Part shown: in pieces, positions 1 through 10,800 of the stretch
Layout: every line of letters starts with the position of its first letter
Position numbering within the stretch: the stretch's first letter is position 1
Assembly (NCBI RefSeq): GCF_009389715.1
Contig: NC_052395.1
Location: forward strand, 19,867,993 to 19,931,992
From: Phoenix dactylifera
Taxonomy: Eukaryota > Streptophyta > Magnoliopsida > Arecales > Arecaceae
Direction: 5' to 3'
Length of the DNA: 64,000 nt
The notes under the pieces: model-generated
What the model saw: the letters and a program-made list of their open reading frames with translations, nothing else
Told to the model about the DNA's origin: nothing
Databases searched by the model: none
Position numbers and translations under genes: made by a program

Positions 1-1590
1 GAGTGCAACTTATAGGGTAATTTGCCCCGAGTTAACGCAATCCAACTTGATCCAATCTAGAATTTGCATGGGCCATCATGCACGTAACATGGTTTGGACT
101 TGGATTGGAAAATGCTACTTCCATTCCATGTTGCATCGGGCTCACAAACTTTTGAAATCTGGCCCAAATTCAATAAGCCTTTGAACCGAGCATAATCCAA
201 CCAAATCTAAACCTTATTCCATATGACCTCTCAACCAAATCGCACACTGCCAGACACAATTTAACTCATGGCAACCTAATCTGTGTTTGCGTTGAAAAAT
301 TTGGAATTGGGTTTGGGCCTGGATTTGATATTTCATTGGCTGTATTTTAATCTGCCAGCTGCACCATAGAGCATCTCGTATGAGCCTGACAGAATTAATT
401 CTGATATAGGAAATTTTTATGCGCATATATGGTAGATATCCTGGTTTCATGATCAGGTAATAACCCATTGACTCCACGTAGATTGGTCCATCTAATATAA
501 AGGGGAAATTTAGATAGTGAAGTTACCCTAAGTTGCTTTAATGCTTGGCATGATTTTTGAGCGACAAAGGGTTTTCTCATTCATTTTGGGTGTGGTGTCC
601 TGTGCATATGTTTGTGGGTGAAATGAATGGCTTGGATTAAAATAGGCTTTGGCTTTCCTAATGACTAAATTTGGGCATATTATTGATTAAGATTTGCCGT
701 TTTACTACCGAACTTTGTACTAGTGCCACACTAGCACAGTATTGATACGGTATGGTATGGAGTTTTTTTAACGTACCAAGTATCAGTATGTACCATCTGG
801 TTCGGGTGGTATGGCGTACCTTATTGATGACACTTTGTAAAACCGCAATCTGCATCATTTGAGCTCGAAAAATATAGCCAATTGTGTGCTAATTTCTGGT
901 AATTGCACCTTATCTTGTAGTTGATTTAAATTCCAAATACAGGTCCTATTAAGGAATACAACTAGAAGGCTTTGTTGTAGAATGTCTTTGGACTCCTTAA
1001 CATGGTGAAGGGTATAAGGATACCTATAAGCTATTATCAATCATGTAAATCAATTTGCTTCTTAGATGATGTATTACTCATATATTTGACTGATGAAACC
1101 TGGGGTGTTAAAAAGAAATTAAACTTACTTAATTACTTAACAAAATAATCATACGCACCCAATATGCATGCAGAAAACTAAAAGACGTCCGTGATGCATG
1201 TGAATTCTCCAGCCAAACGACTACGAGTTCAAGCGCTCTTCATAGGATTAATTCATCATTTTCATCAATGTGTAAATTGACACTCTTATGAAATTAAAGA
1301 CAGCAATCAAAATGAAAAACATAGCGTGCCAACTATATATTTGTTTGCTGAGGATGTTGGAGCAGCAATAATGGCTGAAGTATATGGAACATAAATAAAG
1401 CTTTCGAACTTTAACTTTCAATAGTGGATTCTCCCCCACGCACCATGGTTAAGAGCAACTAACATGAGCATTCTGAATAGCCCTTTTTTCTTCGGAATGA
1501 AGGGGAAAATAATTCAATTCAATTGCTTTATTAATAAGGTTTCTTCTATAAATATATATGCATATATATAAGGAAGTGCCCATTCCTCTT
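1..1590. other. Intergenic region 3' of the NAC gene
   Basis: I see no convincing coding exon here. Open frames are short and have no recognisable domain. Around 725-825 there is a low-complexity stretch rich in GGTATGG/GTACC words, which resembles decayed repeat sequence. The last 100 bases before the NAC stop codon hold AT-rich sequence, including alternating TA, that would lie in the 3' UTR of the minus-strand gene. Confidence 0.5.
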
Positions 1591-3195
1591 TCAGTAGCCT
1601 TTCCAAATAGAATTCTGATCGAACAGCTGTTGTTGCTGCATAGAATCCATGCCTCTAGACGAAGAAGCTGGGAAACTCAAGCTCGATTCATCTCCAAAGA
1701 CGGTGTCTCCTTGTGCTATAAAATGGTTTGAAGTGGTCACATCTGTGGCTTCTCTTGATTGTTTATTGTTAAGCTGCAATGCCTTCAAGATCCCTGGATC
1801 TGCTGAGAAGCTGGAACTTAACAAGCCTGAAGGCCATGCACACTGCATAATCTGGTTCGTGGTTTCTTTAGCAAAACCCCAATTGCTATTGTTGTCGTTG
1901 TCGTTATTAATCAACACCGGATCAAGGGTGCTAGAAGGATTGATGAGATTATCTAAGATGGATGTATTGGGTTCACCAAGCTCTGTCCCTGAAGTAGTAT
2001 TGCATGGAGATCCAAATGACTGTGGCATGGATGAAGTGCCCTCTTGTAGTTTTTTGCCACTGGAGACCCTTCTAAAGACCCTGCACACAACCCATTCTTC
2101 CTGCAGAGGGGACACTCAAATGTCATCAGTTGGTGCTGCGAAAAGCAATCACCAGTTAGTTTAGACAATTCAACCTCCGCGTTAATAAAGGGAGTGACTT
2201 ATTCTATCAATTCAATTCATCTTCTTGCATCCTCTCTACCATTCAGCTTCTTAATTATGTGCAGCTAATTGTAATTTCCTTTGAAAGAAGGGAACTTTAA
2301 ATGCGCCACCTTTGTGGATTTGTAAGGGAATTTGGTGTGGAGTCGATACTCATGCATCGCCCAACCAGTCTTCTCACCATTTGGAGCTCTTCCTTTATAA
2401 AATACCAGTGTTTTCTTCATGCCAACCAGGATGCCCGAATGGAAGATCTCCCTGTCTTTCCCTGTGGTTTTCCAGTAGCCTGCATCAGTGGCTCTGTTGG
2501 TCCGGAGGCCCGTCGGATATTTACGATCTCTCAAGCTGAAGAAATACCATTCCTTCTCTCCCATGAAATTGGCCTTCCCTGTAATTATTTCTGAGCAAAC
2601 TAGGCACTTCAAAAAAATATAATGAAATGATATAGTAATAAAGATCGAACTATCCTTCTAAGTTTTTAACAAAAAAAAAAATCAGGAAATATGTGGTAAC
2701 TCGAGAAAAAGCCAGATGTGATGACAATTTTGCATTATACATACTCATGGAAAACATCAGAAAAGAAAGAATTTCATTTTCTTTTTTGATGATAAGAAAG
2801 GATTTGCATTTTCGATCACATGGAAATGCAACTTAGCTTTAAGGAATAGAGGATCTTTAGTTTACTAAGACCGAAAAGAAATACAAGTTAGAGCAACAAA
2901 GTCCAAAAAAAAAAAGGAAATCCGAGATACTCAAAAAAAAGAAAAGGCTTTCTATGCCCAAGAGAGAAGCAAATTAATCTTGGCACACACCAATCGATCC
3001 ATGTTATAGATATAAAGAGGTATAAGAAATCATATAACTACCTGGGAGCTCCCATGGCTCACACTTCTTGAGATCAACCTCAGCTATGGCTTTGGTGAAA
3101 AACCTAAAATCTGAGACCTTGCGGCTCAGATAGCAAATGATGAGCTCTTCATCCGTTGGATGGAATCTAAAGCCCGGAGGGAGGTTCCCTTCCAT
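1591..3195 (-). CDS. NAC domain transcription factor (NAM/CUC-type)
   Basis: This encodes a plant-specific DNA-binding transcription factor acting in the nucleus. There are three exons: 3042-3195, 2310-2578 and 1591-2100. They join in frame (GT donors at 3041 and 2309, AG acceptors before 2578 and 2100) to give 310 residues. The ATG at 3195 is chosen; an upstream in-frame TTG at 3201 is not a normal start. The N-terminal ~155 residues form a complete NAC domain: subdomain A has [15 protein letters not shown] has [15 protein letters not shown] has [20 protein letters not shown] has [20 protein letters not shown] plus MHEYRL, and E has EEWVVCRVF. The intron positions are those usual for NAC genes. 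The C-terminal ~155 residues are Ser/Asn/Gln-rich, fit an activation region, and end [13 protein letters not shown] and [14 protein letters not shown] place it in the NAM/CUC/NAC1 branch. No miR164-like site was seen in exon 3. The exact orthologue is not assignable. Confidence 0.93.
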
Positions 3196-4565
3196 CTCCA
3201 ATCAAGCTACTTCACCAGCAACTCTTAATTAAGAGAACATAGCTCTCTTAAGGATGCTCTCCTTCTTGTACACCCCAAGGAACTCTTTTTAATCCCATCC
3301 AGCAACTTGAGAAAGATGGTTTGGTTCACGCTAATTACGAATTACCACGCGACATGGGATTGTGGAGAATATATTGGAGACGTGCACCTAGATTTCGTTC
3401 GTGGTAGATTTGTAATATGAGGTGGTTTAATGTGAGAGCAGAGTCGCCGTCAAGCTTTAAGCTCCTTGGATCTTTTCGATCTGCGGTCCAACCAACTCCA
3501 ACCGTTTCTACCCACCACCCGAATCGGAAACGCACGCGTCGAAGACCATCGCGCCACCAAGGCCACGTTCCATCCAACCCCAGAAACGTGTCAACTTGGA
3601 TTTGGTACCCGTAAAAAAATATAAAATATATAAACAAATCTACCTCATTCTATTAGCTTAAATTGTTGAGACAAGTAGTACTTTTAATATGGTATCAGAT
3701 CAAAATCCGACCCACATATGAAAGAGAGTGTAAAAAAATATAAAATATATAAATAAATCTATCTCATTCTATTAGCTTAAGCTTTTGGAACAAGTGATGA
3801 TTTTAATGGTACCGATGAATATCGTAATATGTTTGGTCTACAATACTGAAAACTGGATGAAAAGAGGTTGATTTCAATCTTATATTGCATGGAGCTGATT
3901 ACACTAGTATGGATTTACTCAAAAACGTTCACACTAGCGAGCTTATAAATAGTAATGCAAGAGTTTCTCGTGTCATTGTGTAAAGCTATCACATTGTTGT
4001 TGAAAATCTACATGACAAAAGCGTATTTCAAGTTTTTAATGATAGCGATCAGAATCATCCATCTGATCCTTAAATAGAGATAGATGAATGCGCAAATTCA
4101 AACAAAAAGCACTACTTTCTCAGTGCATGGAGATTGTGAATCAGATTTGTGCCAAAAGGGTAGCATATTGTACAAATCAACCTGTGAATGAGAGATGTAA
4201 AGGAATATCAATTAGAACAAAACGCATGGAATATCTACAAAGCCTATCTTAAACCAAGAAGAAATATCAATGCTGAATTGGTAATTGCTATTCAAATGTC
4301 TTAGAACAAGGTAAAAGAATGGGGGCTCTAGTTGCAATGAATCATGTTATTATTCGAATCCACAATGGACAAGAAAGGAAAATATTCTCATATAATAACA
4401 TGAATAAATAAAATAATAGATTTTTTAAGAAAAAATATATTTCAAGTAATTTTACTTGCAAACAAACATGCTAAGAATGTTGCACATATGTTTTTATTTT
4501 TTCCACCTCTTAAAGAATCGTATTGCTTGTAATGCTTAAATGACTTAACACAAAGTCATATAACC
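3196..4565. other. Upstream region of the NAC gene
   Basis: This non-coding stretch is the presumed promoter side of the minus-strand NAC gene. The only open frames (around 3335-3637) lack any recognisable domain. It contains the local direct duplication at 3611-3815 described separately. From 3830 to 4565 I see only AT-rich sequence with no supportable feature. Confidence 0.4.
3611..3815. repeat. Local direct repeat, period 119 bp
   Basis: A segment beginning GTAAAAAAATATAAAATATA at 3611 recurs at 3730. Both copies continue through the shared words CTCATTCTATTAGCTTAA and TTTTAAT and then diverge. The first copy carries TGGTATCAGAT at about 3692, similar to a tRNA-iMet primer-binding site, so the block is probably a decayed retrotransposon fragment that was locally duplicated. 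Confidence 0.55.
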
Positions 4566-4568
4566 TAT

Positions 4569-6152
4569 GGACCCGTTTGGTTCGCGGAAAGTATTTTTCC
4601 TCTAAGAAATATGATTTCTGGAAAGTAGATTTCTGAAAAGAGGATGCTTGGAAAGTACTTTTGGTATGTTTGGTTGATAATGGAAAAGTAACAGATTTTC
4701 ATAGTGCTTATGTTTGGTTGACTATCCACATTTTTAGGAAAGTTATGTATAATTTCTATAATACCCTTAATAAAAATTAGGTATTTAATGATGAAAGGCT
4801 CATTTGCCCTCAGGCTCAGGTCGTTTCATAAAATTCCAGGCTTGGCCTCAGGCTCAGTATCGAACCCTATATTGGGCTCGGGCTCGAGCTCACTTGGCAC
4901 AGCCCGGCTCGGGCTTCAGCTCGTAAGGCTCATTTGCCCGAGGTCGAGCCCGAGCCCGCCCTATCCCAACCCGAGCCCACCCCATCCCCATCCACAACGA
5001 AGGAAAGAAAGAAAGAAAGAAAGAAAGAAAAGAAGAAGAAGAGAAGAAAGAAGGGGGCGGCCGCAAGCACCGCCGGCACGGGCGTCGACCGTGGGCACTG
5101 CGGCTCTGCCGCAGGGGAGGAAGTGAAAGCTGGGGGATAGGGAGAGCCTTGGCGCTGGAAATGGCTGGATGGGGCACGGGGGTTTGGGCGGCGGTGCTTA
5201 TTGCCTCCCCTGTCGGGGGTGGAGAAAGGAGAGGAGGCATAGGAAGGGTGCCAGAGGCGGGTGCAGAGGTGGAGAAGGTCACGGTCATGCGGAGCGAGGC
5301 GGGATGGGTCCTGACCGCGGGCGATGCGGCCGGCCATGATGCAGAACTTCTTGCGGAGGCGGCGGAGCTTCTCGGAGAGCTGGGATCAGGTGTATGGCGT
5401 CATTGTCGTCGTCATCCACTCGTCCTCGTCGTCGTAGCTATTGTTAGAGAGGAGGGCGGGGAGGGGGGCATCGGCTTTAGGCTTGGGGGTGAGGAGAACA
5501 GAGTCGTGGGTGAGGGTGGAGTCGTGGAGGTGGGGTTGGGAAGGTTCTAGAGAAATCGAGAAGAAAGGAGAAGAAAAGAAAAAGAAAGAGGAGGAGGGAA
5601 TGGGTTAACGAGTTGGTTTGGGTTAACGGGTTGAGTCCGAACCCAAACCAATCCAATTTGATTTAAAGAAATTAAATGGATTTGGGTTAGCCTGGGTTGG
5701 GTTTGATCTAAATCCAATTGGGTTCAATTAGATTGGGATTTAAATTGATTAAACCAAATAAAATTTAATTGGGTCGAGTCCAAGTTTAATTGGGACCCAA
5801 TTAAATTGTTAATTGGACCGAGCCCTCATTTGGGCTCGTGAACTGCTTGGGCTCAAACTCGGGCTCGGGTTCGAATTTAAACGGGCCTCATTTTGGGCTC
5901 GGACTCGGGCTCGTTTGACTAACGAGCCGAGCCCGAGCCGGGCTTTTACCAAACCGAGCCCGAGCAGCTCGACCCGTTGACAACCCTAGCTTACAGGAAA
6001 GTAACTTTTTCATGAAACGTGGAAATCATATTTTTATGGGAATACAACTTTTCTGTCTTTCTCCTTTGAAAACTCTAACCAAATCAGAGGCATCTCATTA
6101 CTTTTTGTTGACCACACTTTTCCCCTTCTTTTCCCGCGAACCAAACGAGCCC
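4569..6152. mobile_element. TIR DNA element, PIF/Harbinger-like, with nested insertion
   Basis: Outer inverted ends match over about 19 bp. The left end is GGACCCGTTTGGTTCGCGG at 4569, and the right end read on the minus strand is GGGCTCGTTTGGTTCGCGG. TAT flanks both sides (4566-4568 and 6153-6155), a possible 3-bp target duplication. GGGCnnGTTTGG ends with a 3-bp duplication are typical of Tourist/PIF-Harbinger MITEs, although TAT is not the canonical TWA. The interior from about 4790 to 5990 is different DNA: GC-rich, full of GAGCCCGAGC words, with a (GAAA)n run at about 5002-5035. It ends in GACAACCCTAG, the usual inner-end sequence of hAT-like repeats. Open frames inside come from this low-complexity sequence and are not called as genes. 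Confidence 0.55.
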
Positions 6153-6155
6153 TAT

Positions 6156-6574
6156 ATTCTTGTCAAGATCTGAAAATTGATACCAAGATGGAAAAATAAC
6201 GTATGATATGCAAAATAAAGAATAAAGCATATTTTTTTGCATTTTTTTTTAAAATAATCAACTACGTGTTTTTTTCGAAATCAGATAATAATTCTTGAAA
6301 TTCTTTTTCCTTTTGCTGAAAAAAAGAAAAGAGGGGGGTGAGGAGAACCTCACCCGCGTAGCAACCTTCAATGGACCCCTCCTCGCTGGAGAATGTTCGA
6401 TACGGGTCGACAAGTTTTACTCATACCTCCCCACCAGCACCATCTAAGTAACCGGCAGACCGGATAGCGACTCCACCGGGCAAACCAGACGGGGGGCATC
6501 CGGTCTCCACATTTAATCGACGCTTGTGCATTTCGAATCTGGGCCACTCTGGTGGAATCAAATCTCCGTTTCCA
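6156..6574. other. Distal promoter region of the IST1-like gene
   Basis: No gene is seen. The first ~180 bases are AT-rich. From 6320 the sequence becomes more GC-balanced and runs without a break, apart from the inserted hAT element, into the DNA at 7398 that precedes the IST1-like start codon. It is therefore best read as original upstream DNA of that gene. Confidence 0.4.
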
Positions 6575-6582
6575 CCGTGCTT

Positions 6583-7389
6583 AAGGCTGCAAATGGGTCG
6601 GGTCTCGGAACGATCCGTGTAGACCCGACCTGACCCGAATTTTAGGATCCGCGGATCCGGGTCGGGTCCTAAAATTGGACTCGAATCATTTTTTGAGTTG
6701 GGTCTAGGTTTACCGAATGGACCTGAAGAGAGAGAGAGAGAGAGAGGGGGGGGGGGGAAGCAAAAGTGAGTTTTTTTTTTGTGGGTCATGGCACTATTGG
6801 TCTATCTAGATTCTCTCTCGATCTATTATATTGTTGATACCTCTGGTGTCTCGGTAGCTGGCTTTTTTTTTCTTTCTGTTTTTTTTAACTTTTGCAGGGA
6901 GGAAGTGAAGGAACACTGAACTGAATATGGGTCATATGCCAATTTTCTGCAATGGAATTGGATTTTGGAAGAAGGTTTGGGATTTTTTTTATCCTCGTGA
7001 GAGGGGAGCTGAGAGACACCAAGTTCCGTTTAATCAGTCATATGGACAAAAAATAGTGTGATATGAAATTTGGCTTGCAGACTCGACTAAGTTAGTAGTC
7101 ATGGGTCATCTGTTCTGACTGGAGGTCAATTGCAAGTCTTTGAAGTCATGGGTCACCCAGCACCTCATATCATATGACCAAATTAGATTTGCCCAAATTC
7201 TTTTCTAAAAACACAAAAAATTAGATCTGATTTGGATCCGAATCCGACATGACTCAGATCCAGATTCGATCCGATCCGATTTTCAACCAGATCGGATCTG
7301 AGTCTAAAATTAGAATCCAAACAAAAATTCAGATCGGATTGGAACCACCTAAGATTCGACTCGATCCGATCCGACCAATTTGTATCCTT
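6583..7389. mobile_element. Non-autonomous hAT element with 8-bp TSD
   Basis: CCGTGCTT (6575-6582) and CCGTGCTA (7390-7397) flank the element as an 8-bp target-site duplication with one mismatch. The ends are imperfect inverted repeats: AAGGCTGCAAATGGGTCGG on the left, and AAGGATACAAATTGGTCGG on the minus strand from the right end. The 807-bp body has GGGTCGGGTC/GATCCGATCC-rich subterminal sequence, plus (GA)n and poly-G near 6730-6760. There is no transposase frame. An 8-bp duplication and this end structure fit the hAT superfamily. Confidence 0.75.
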
Positions 7390-7397
7390 CCGTGCTA

Positions 7398-7811
7398 CCG
7401 TCCTTTAGGATCTCCGCCCGTAACAGATAAAAGATATCCCCCGGCATCTAAACCGCCGCTGCGATCGCAACCGTTTCCGTTGCTGATCTGGCTCCCAATG
7501 ATTCGCACAGTCCGGGTACCGTACGGACTAGTCAATCTCACAGATCGGCAATGCGGTGAATAGGGCGGTGCTGCATAAAGTTTCAAGAAAGAAGATCTGT
7601 TGCTTCGTCGGTGCCCGCTGTTCAGCCGTGGGGAAACAGTCGACGAACGTTGGATTCCCAACTTATCGTGTTCCAGCGAAAGAATTCTCGATCTCCTCTC
7701 CAAGGGTTCCGATCGTGTACCCAAAAACAGAAAAAGGTCGTTTCTCGTCTACAATTTGGTGAACTTATCCAAATATCTCTACGATTCGTAGCAGCTGCCT
7801 TCGTCGGGAAG
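7398..7811 (+). promoter_or_regulatory. Proximal promoter / 5' UTR of the IST1-like gene
   Basis: About 410 bases lie between the hAT insertion and the ATG at 7812. The sequence is GC-balanced, with short open frames on both strands and none conserved-looking. I could not fix a TATA box or transcription start. It probably contains the 5' leader, because the spacing is right and the DNA is not repeat-like. Confidence 0.4.
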
Positions 7812-10800
7812 ATGTCCGTTCTGAATTCGCTGTTCAACAGGGCTACACTCGGAGCAAGATGGTTCGTTCGTTCGTTCAATTATTTTTGGTTAATCTATTC
7901 CTTTTTCTTTCATTCTATTCTTCCCTTTTTATCATATTGGTTAGATTCGTCGAGTTGTGATCCCTGACAAGAGGTTCATAGCGAAAGAAACGGCCTTTTA
8001 CCCCTTTTGTCGACAGTCGTTATCAGTTCTCTGTTAATACTCTGAGAAAATTCGCAATAGTGAGGTTTTATGCACTGATTTCTTGATATTGTTGGTTGTA
8101 GAAAAATGGAATTGGTTTCGATTTGATGTGTTTCTTGATGGAATCCTATTTTCCACGCACGGCCACTTTCTTTAAATCTTTAATACGATTTGGTGGGCAA
8201 AGTATAATTTTTGACGGGGAATGAACAATTTTGTATCCCGAGGACCCTCTGAATATTACCAACCGTTTGACAAGCATGCATTTCTTGGTCCGGCAAGTTA
8301 TTGGTTGCGTTACTCTTTCTTTGTTTTCCCTCTTCAATCACTGAAGAAGGGAAAAATATCATTTTGTGTTTTTTTTTCATTTATTAGTAAAATGTCTGGT
8401 AACATTAGATGGACTTGTTATATGTAGGTCGCTAGAGTTGTCTACAACTAGTAGAAATCTCTTTGAGCATTTTAGATCTCCCTTCAGCAATCATCTTGTT
8501 CTTTGGGGATGTGCTTTTTGGATCTTTTCATGATGTTTGTCAACTACTGAATTAGAAAGAATAATGCACTGGTGACTAGTTGCTTAATTTCTTGATGCAG
8601 AAACATTATGCAGCTGTTGATTGTTAATATTTGTGGGTTTTGATATGAGATATGAATAACATCGGAATAAAAAGAGGAAATACAAGGTAATACTAGAAGA
8701 AAGGGGAAAGAAGTGGAGTGGAAATAGGGTCTTGTAGGTTCTTAATCAAATTTTTGTGCTGCCGCTTCTGTTATTATCAGCCATTTTTGTGTCTGGGGTG
8801 GAATACTGGAATTTGACTAAAACTTCTTTGTAATAAAGAGAGTATGTGATTTTTTCAACAAACTTGTACTATTAAGTACATACTGATTCTTAACCACTCC
8901 AAATCAATCCAAAATGTAAAAAACCTCAGACTTCAAAATTCCCCCTCCATTCTTTGAAACTTGTCAAAGAATGTATCAACTATGAAACCTTGTAAAAACA
9001 TTGAAAAGATCTTCCATTTCACATATGAATTTGGCTAGTTGGTGCAAAGCAATGTGCTCAACATGTTTAACATTGAATCCATTTTCTTCTTGATGGATTT
9101 AAACCACTTTCAATCCCAAGCATTGCGAACTGTTGACATGTATGCTTCATTTTTTATTGCATTTAAACTCCACATTATTTTCTTAGACTTCTAAGCTGAC
9201 TAGATTTCTTCTAAGAAATGATAAATAACCTGTGGTGGCGCATCTGTCCATGAAGTTCTAGCATTGTCTACATGAGAGTAGACCTCAACATTTGGGAGTT
9301 CTTTCATTTGTAAGACCTTATCTAATTGTGACATTGGATACCTCAGGATCAGCACTACCACATTTTAATTTGGAGCTCTGGGAGTAAGCATAACAGGGTC
9401 AATACATTAACTGCAAAGGTTATTTTTGGCCTATTGTTTGTTAGACAATTGATTTTTACCCACAAAAACTCCCATACGTATGCAGCTTAACCAAACAAAT
9501 TAAAACTTGGGATGCTTTGTTTCTTTCCTTCAGTATCCTTAAAGAATAACTTATGCCACATATAGGAAATGCAACTTTCATCACCTGGAAATACTATAAG
9601 AAAATGAACTATTTTATGATTTGTTTGGAAAAAGTATATTAGTTACTTCACATCCTAAGTGTCTTCTTTGCCAATTTAGACCATCTTGAACAACATTAAT
9701 GGTCTGGAGCTCTTGCTTGTGTTTTTATTTTTCTGATATTTAACTTCTTATGACAATCTGATGGCTGGACTACAGACAGATTGGACAGCATAAAAGTAAA
9801 TGATTGTTGTTCTATTTTGAACCAAAAATCAGAAATCTAAACAAACCATAATTCATAAGCTTTGTAAATTACTATGAGTATATGAGTTCCCCATTGTACC
9901 GGTACTAGCATATGAACAACACTGACAGGATGTCTTATTAATGTGTAAACAGAGTTAGATGTCCCTTTGTAGTGGTTATTCTAAGTTTTGAGCTTTTGTA
10001 TATTGTTAATGTGTAAAGTAGTTATGCCATGTTAAATTTTATGAAAAGTAACTTGTAACTATGCTATGCACATTTTAACCTACAATCAACATAAATTTCT
10101 ATGTTAATTTATAATCCTATGTTTATATAAGTTGGCTAGAGCTATGTTTATTTCATTGAAACATGTCTACACAATAGATATAGTAATGAAAATTAGCTTG
10201 AGTTCTAAGAACTACGAGTAAAATAGTGTACCTCAGAATATTAGTTCTTGTATTTCTCTTTGCCAATGCATGCCAAGTGTTGACATGCTACTGCATCATA
10301 TGCATACCTTGTCGAATTTTGAGTAGTAGCATGGTGATAAAAAATAATTCTTGAATAAGACAACTCAACAAAATATATTCACCACAATTATAGAATATAT
10401 TGATCTTTTTGCATATAGATACATTTTGAGAGTGAAGCTTTGAATAATTCTTAAAATTTAAGATCTAAAATATTTTTGAAATATATACACCTCAAGAATT
10501 CTTATTTTTGTATTTATCCTTCATTTTTTTGAGAAAGGTTTACCTTCAAAAGGTTAACCCTTGAAGTATGAAATATGCATATATACCCATCCTGTCATGA
10601 TACACCAACTTATGTCTTTCTAAGCTTATTTTTTTGGGGGTTAAAAGGCACATAACTTATCTACTTACTATTTTACATTTCATTGCATTTGTTTTTGCTT
10701 TTAATTTTGAAGGCTATATTTAAAACTTTGTTCTGATGGTATATATGCAATTTCCTTTTTTTGATGGATGAATAAGCAATTTAGCACTTTTCAAAGATTA

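Noticed and set aside
1591..2100. Possible miR164 target in the NAC last exon, expected for NAM/CUC-type genes
   Set aside because: No stretch in exon 3 resembles the miR164 complement closely enough; the nearest words match only a few bases.
4788..5550. Overlapping open frames of 112-135 codons on both strands
   Set aside because: Composition-driven frames in GC-rich repeat DNA within a nested transposon; no domain.
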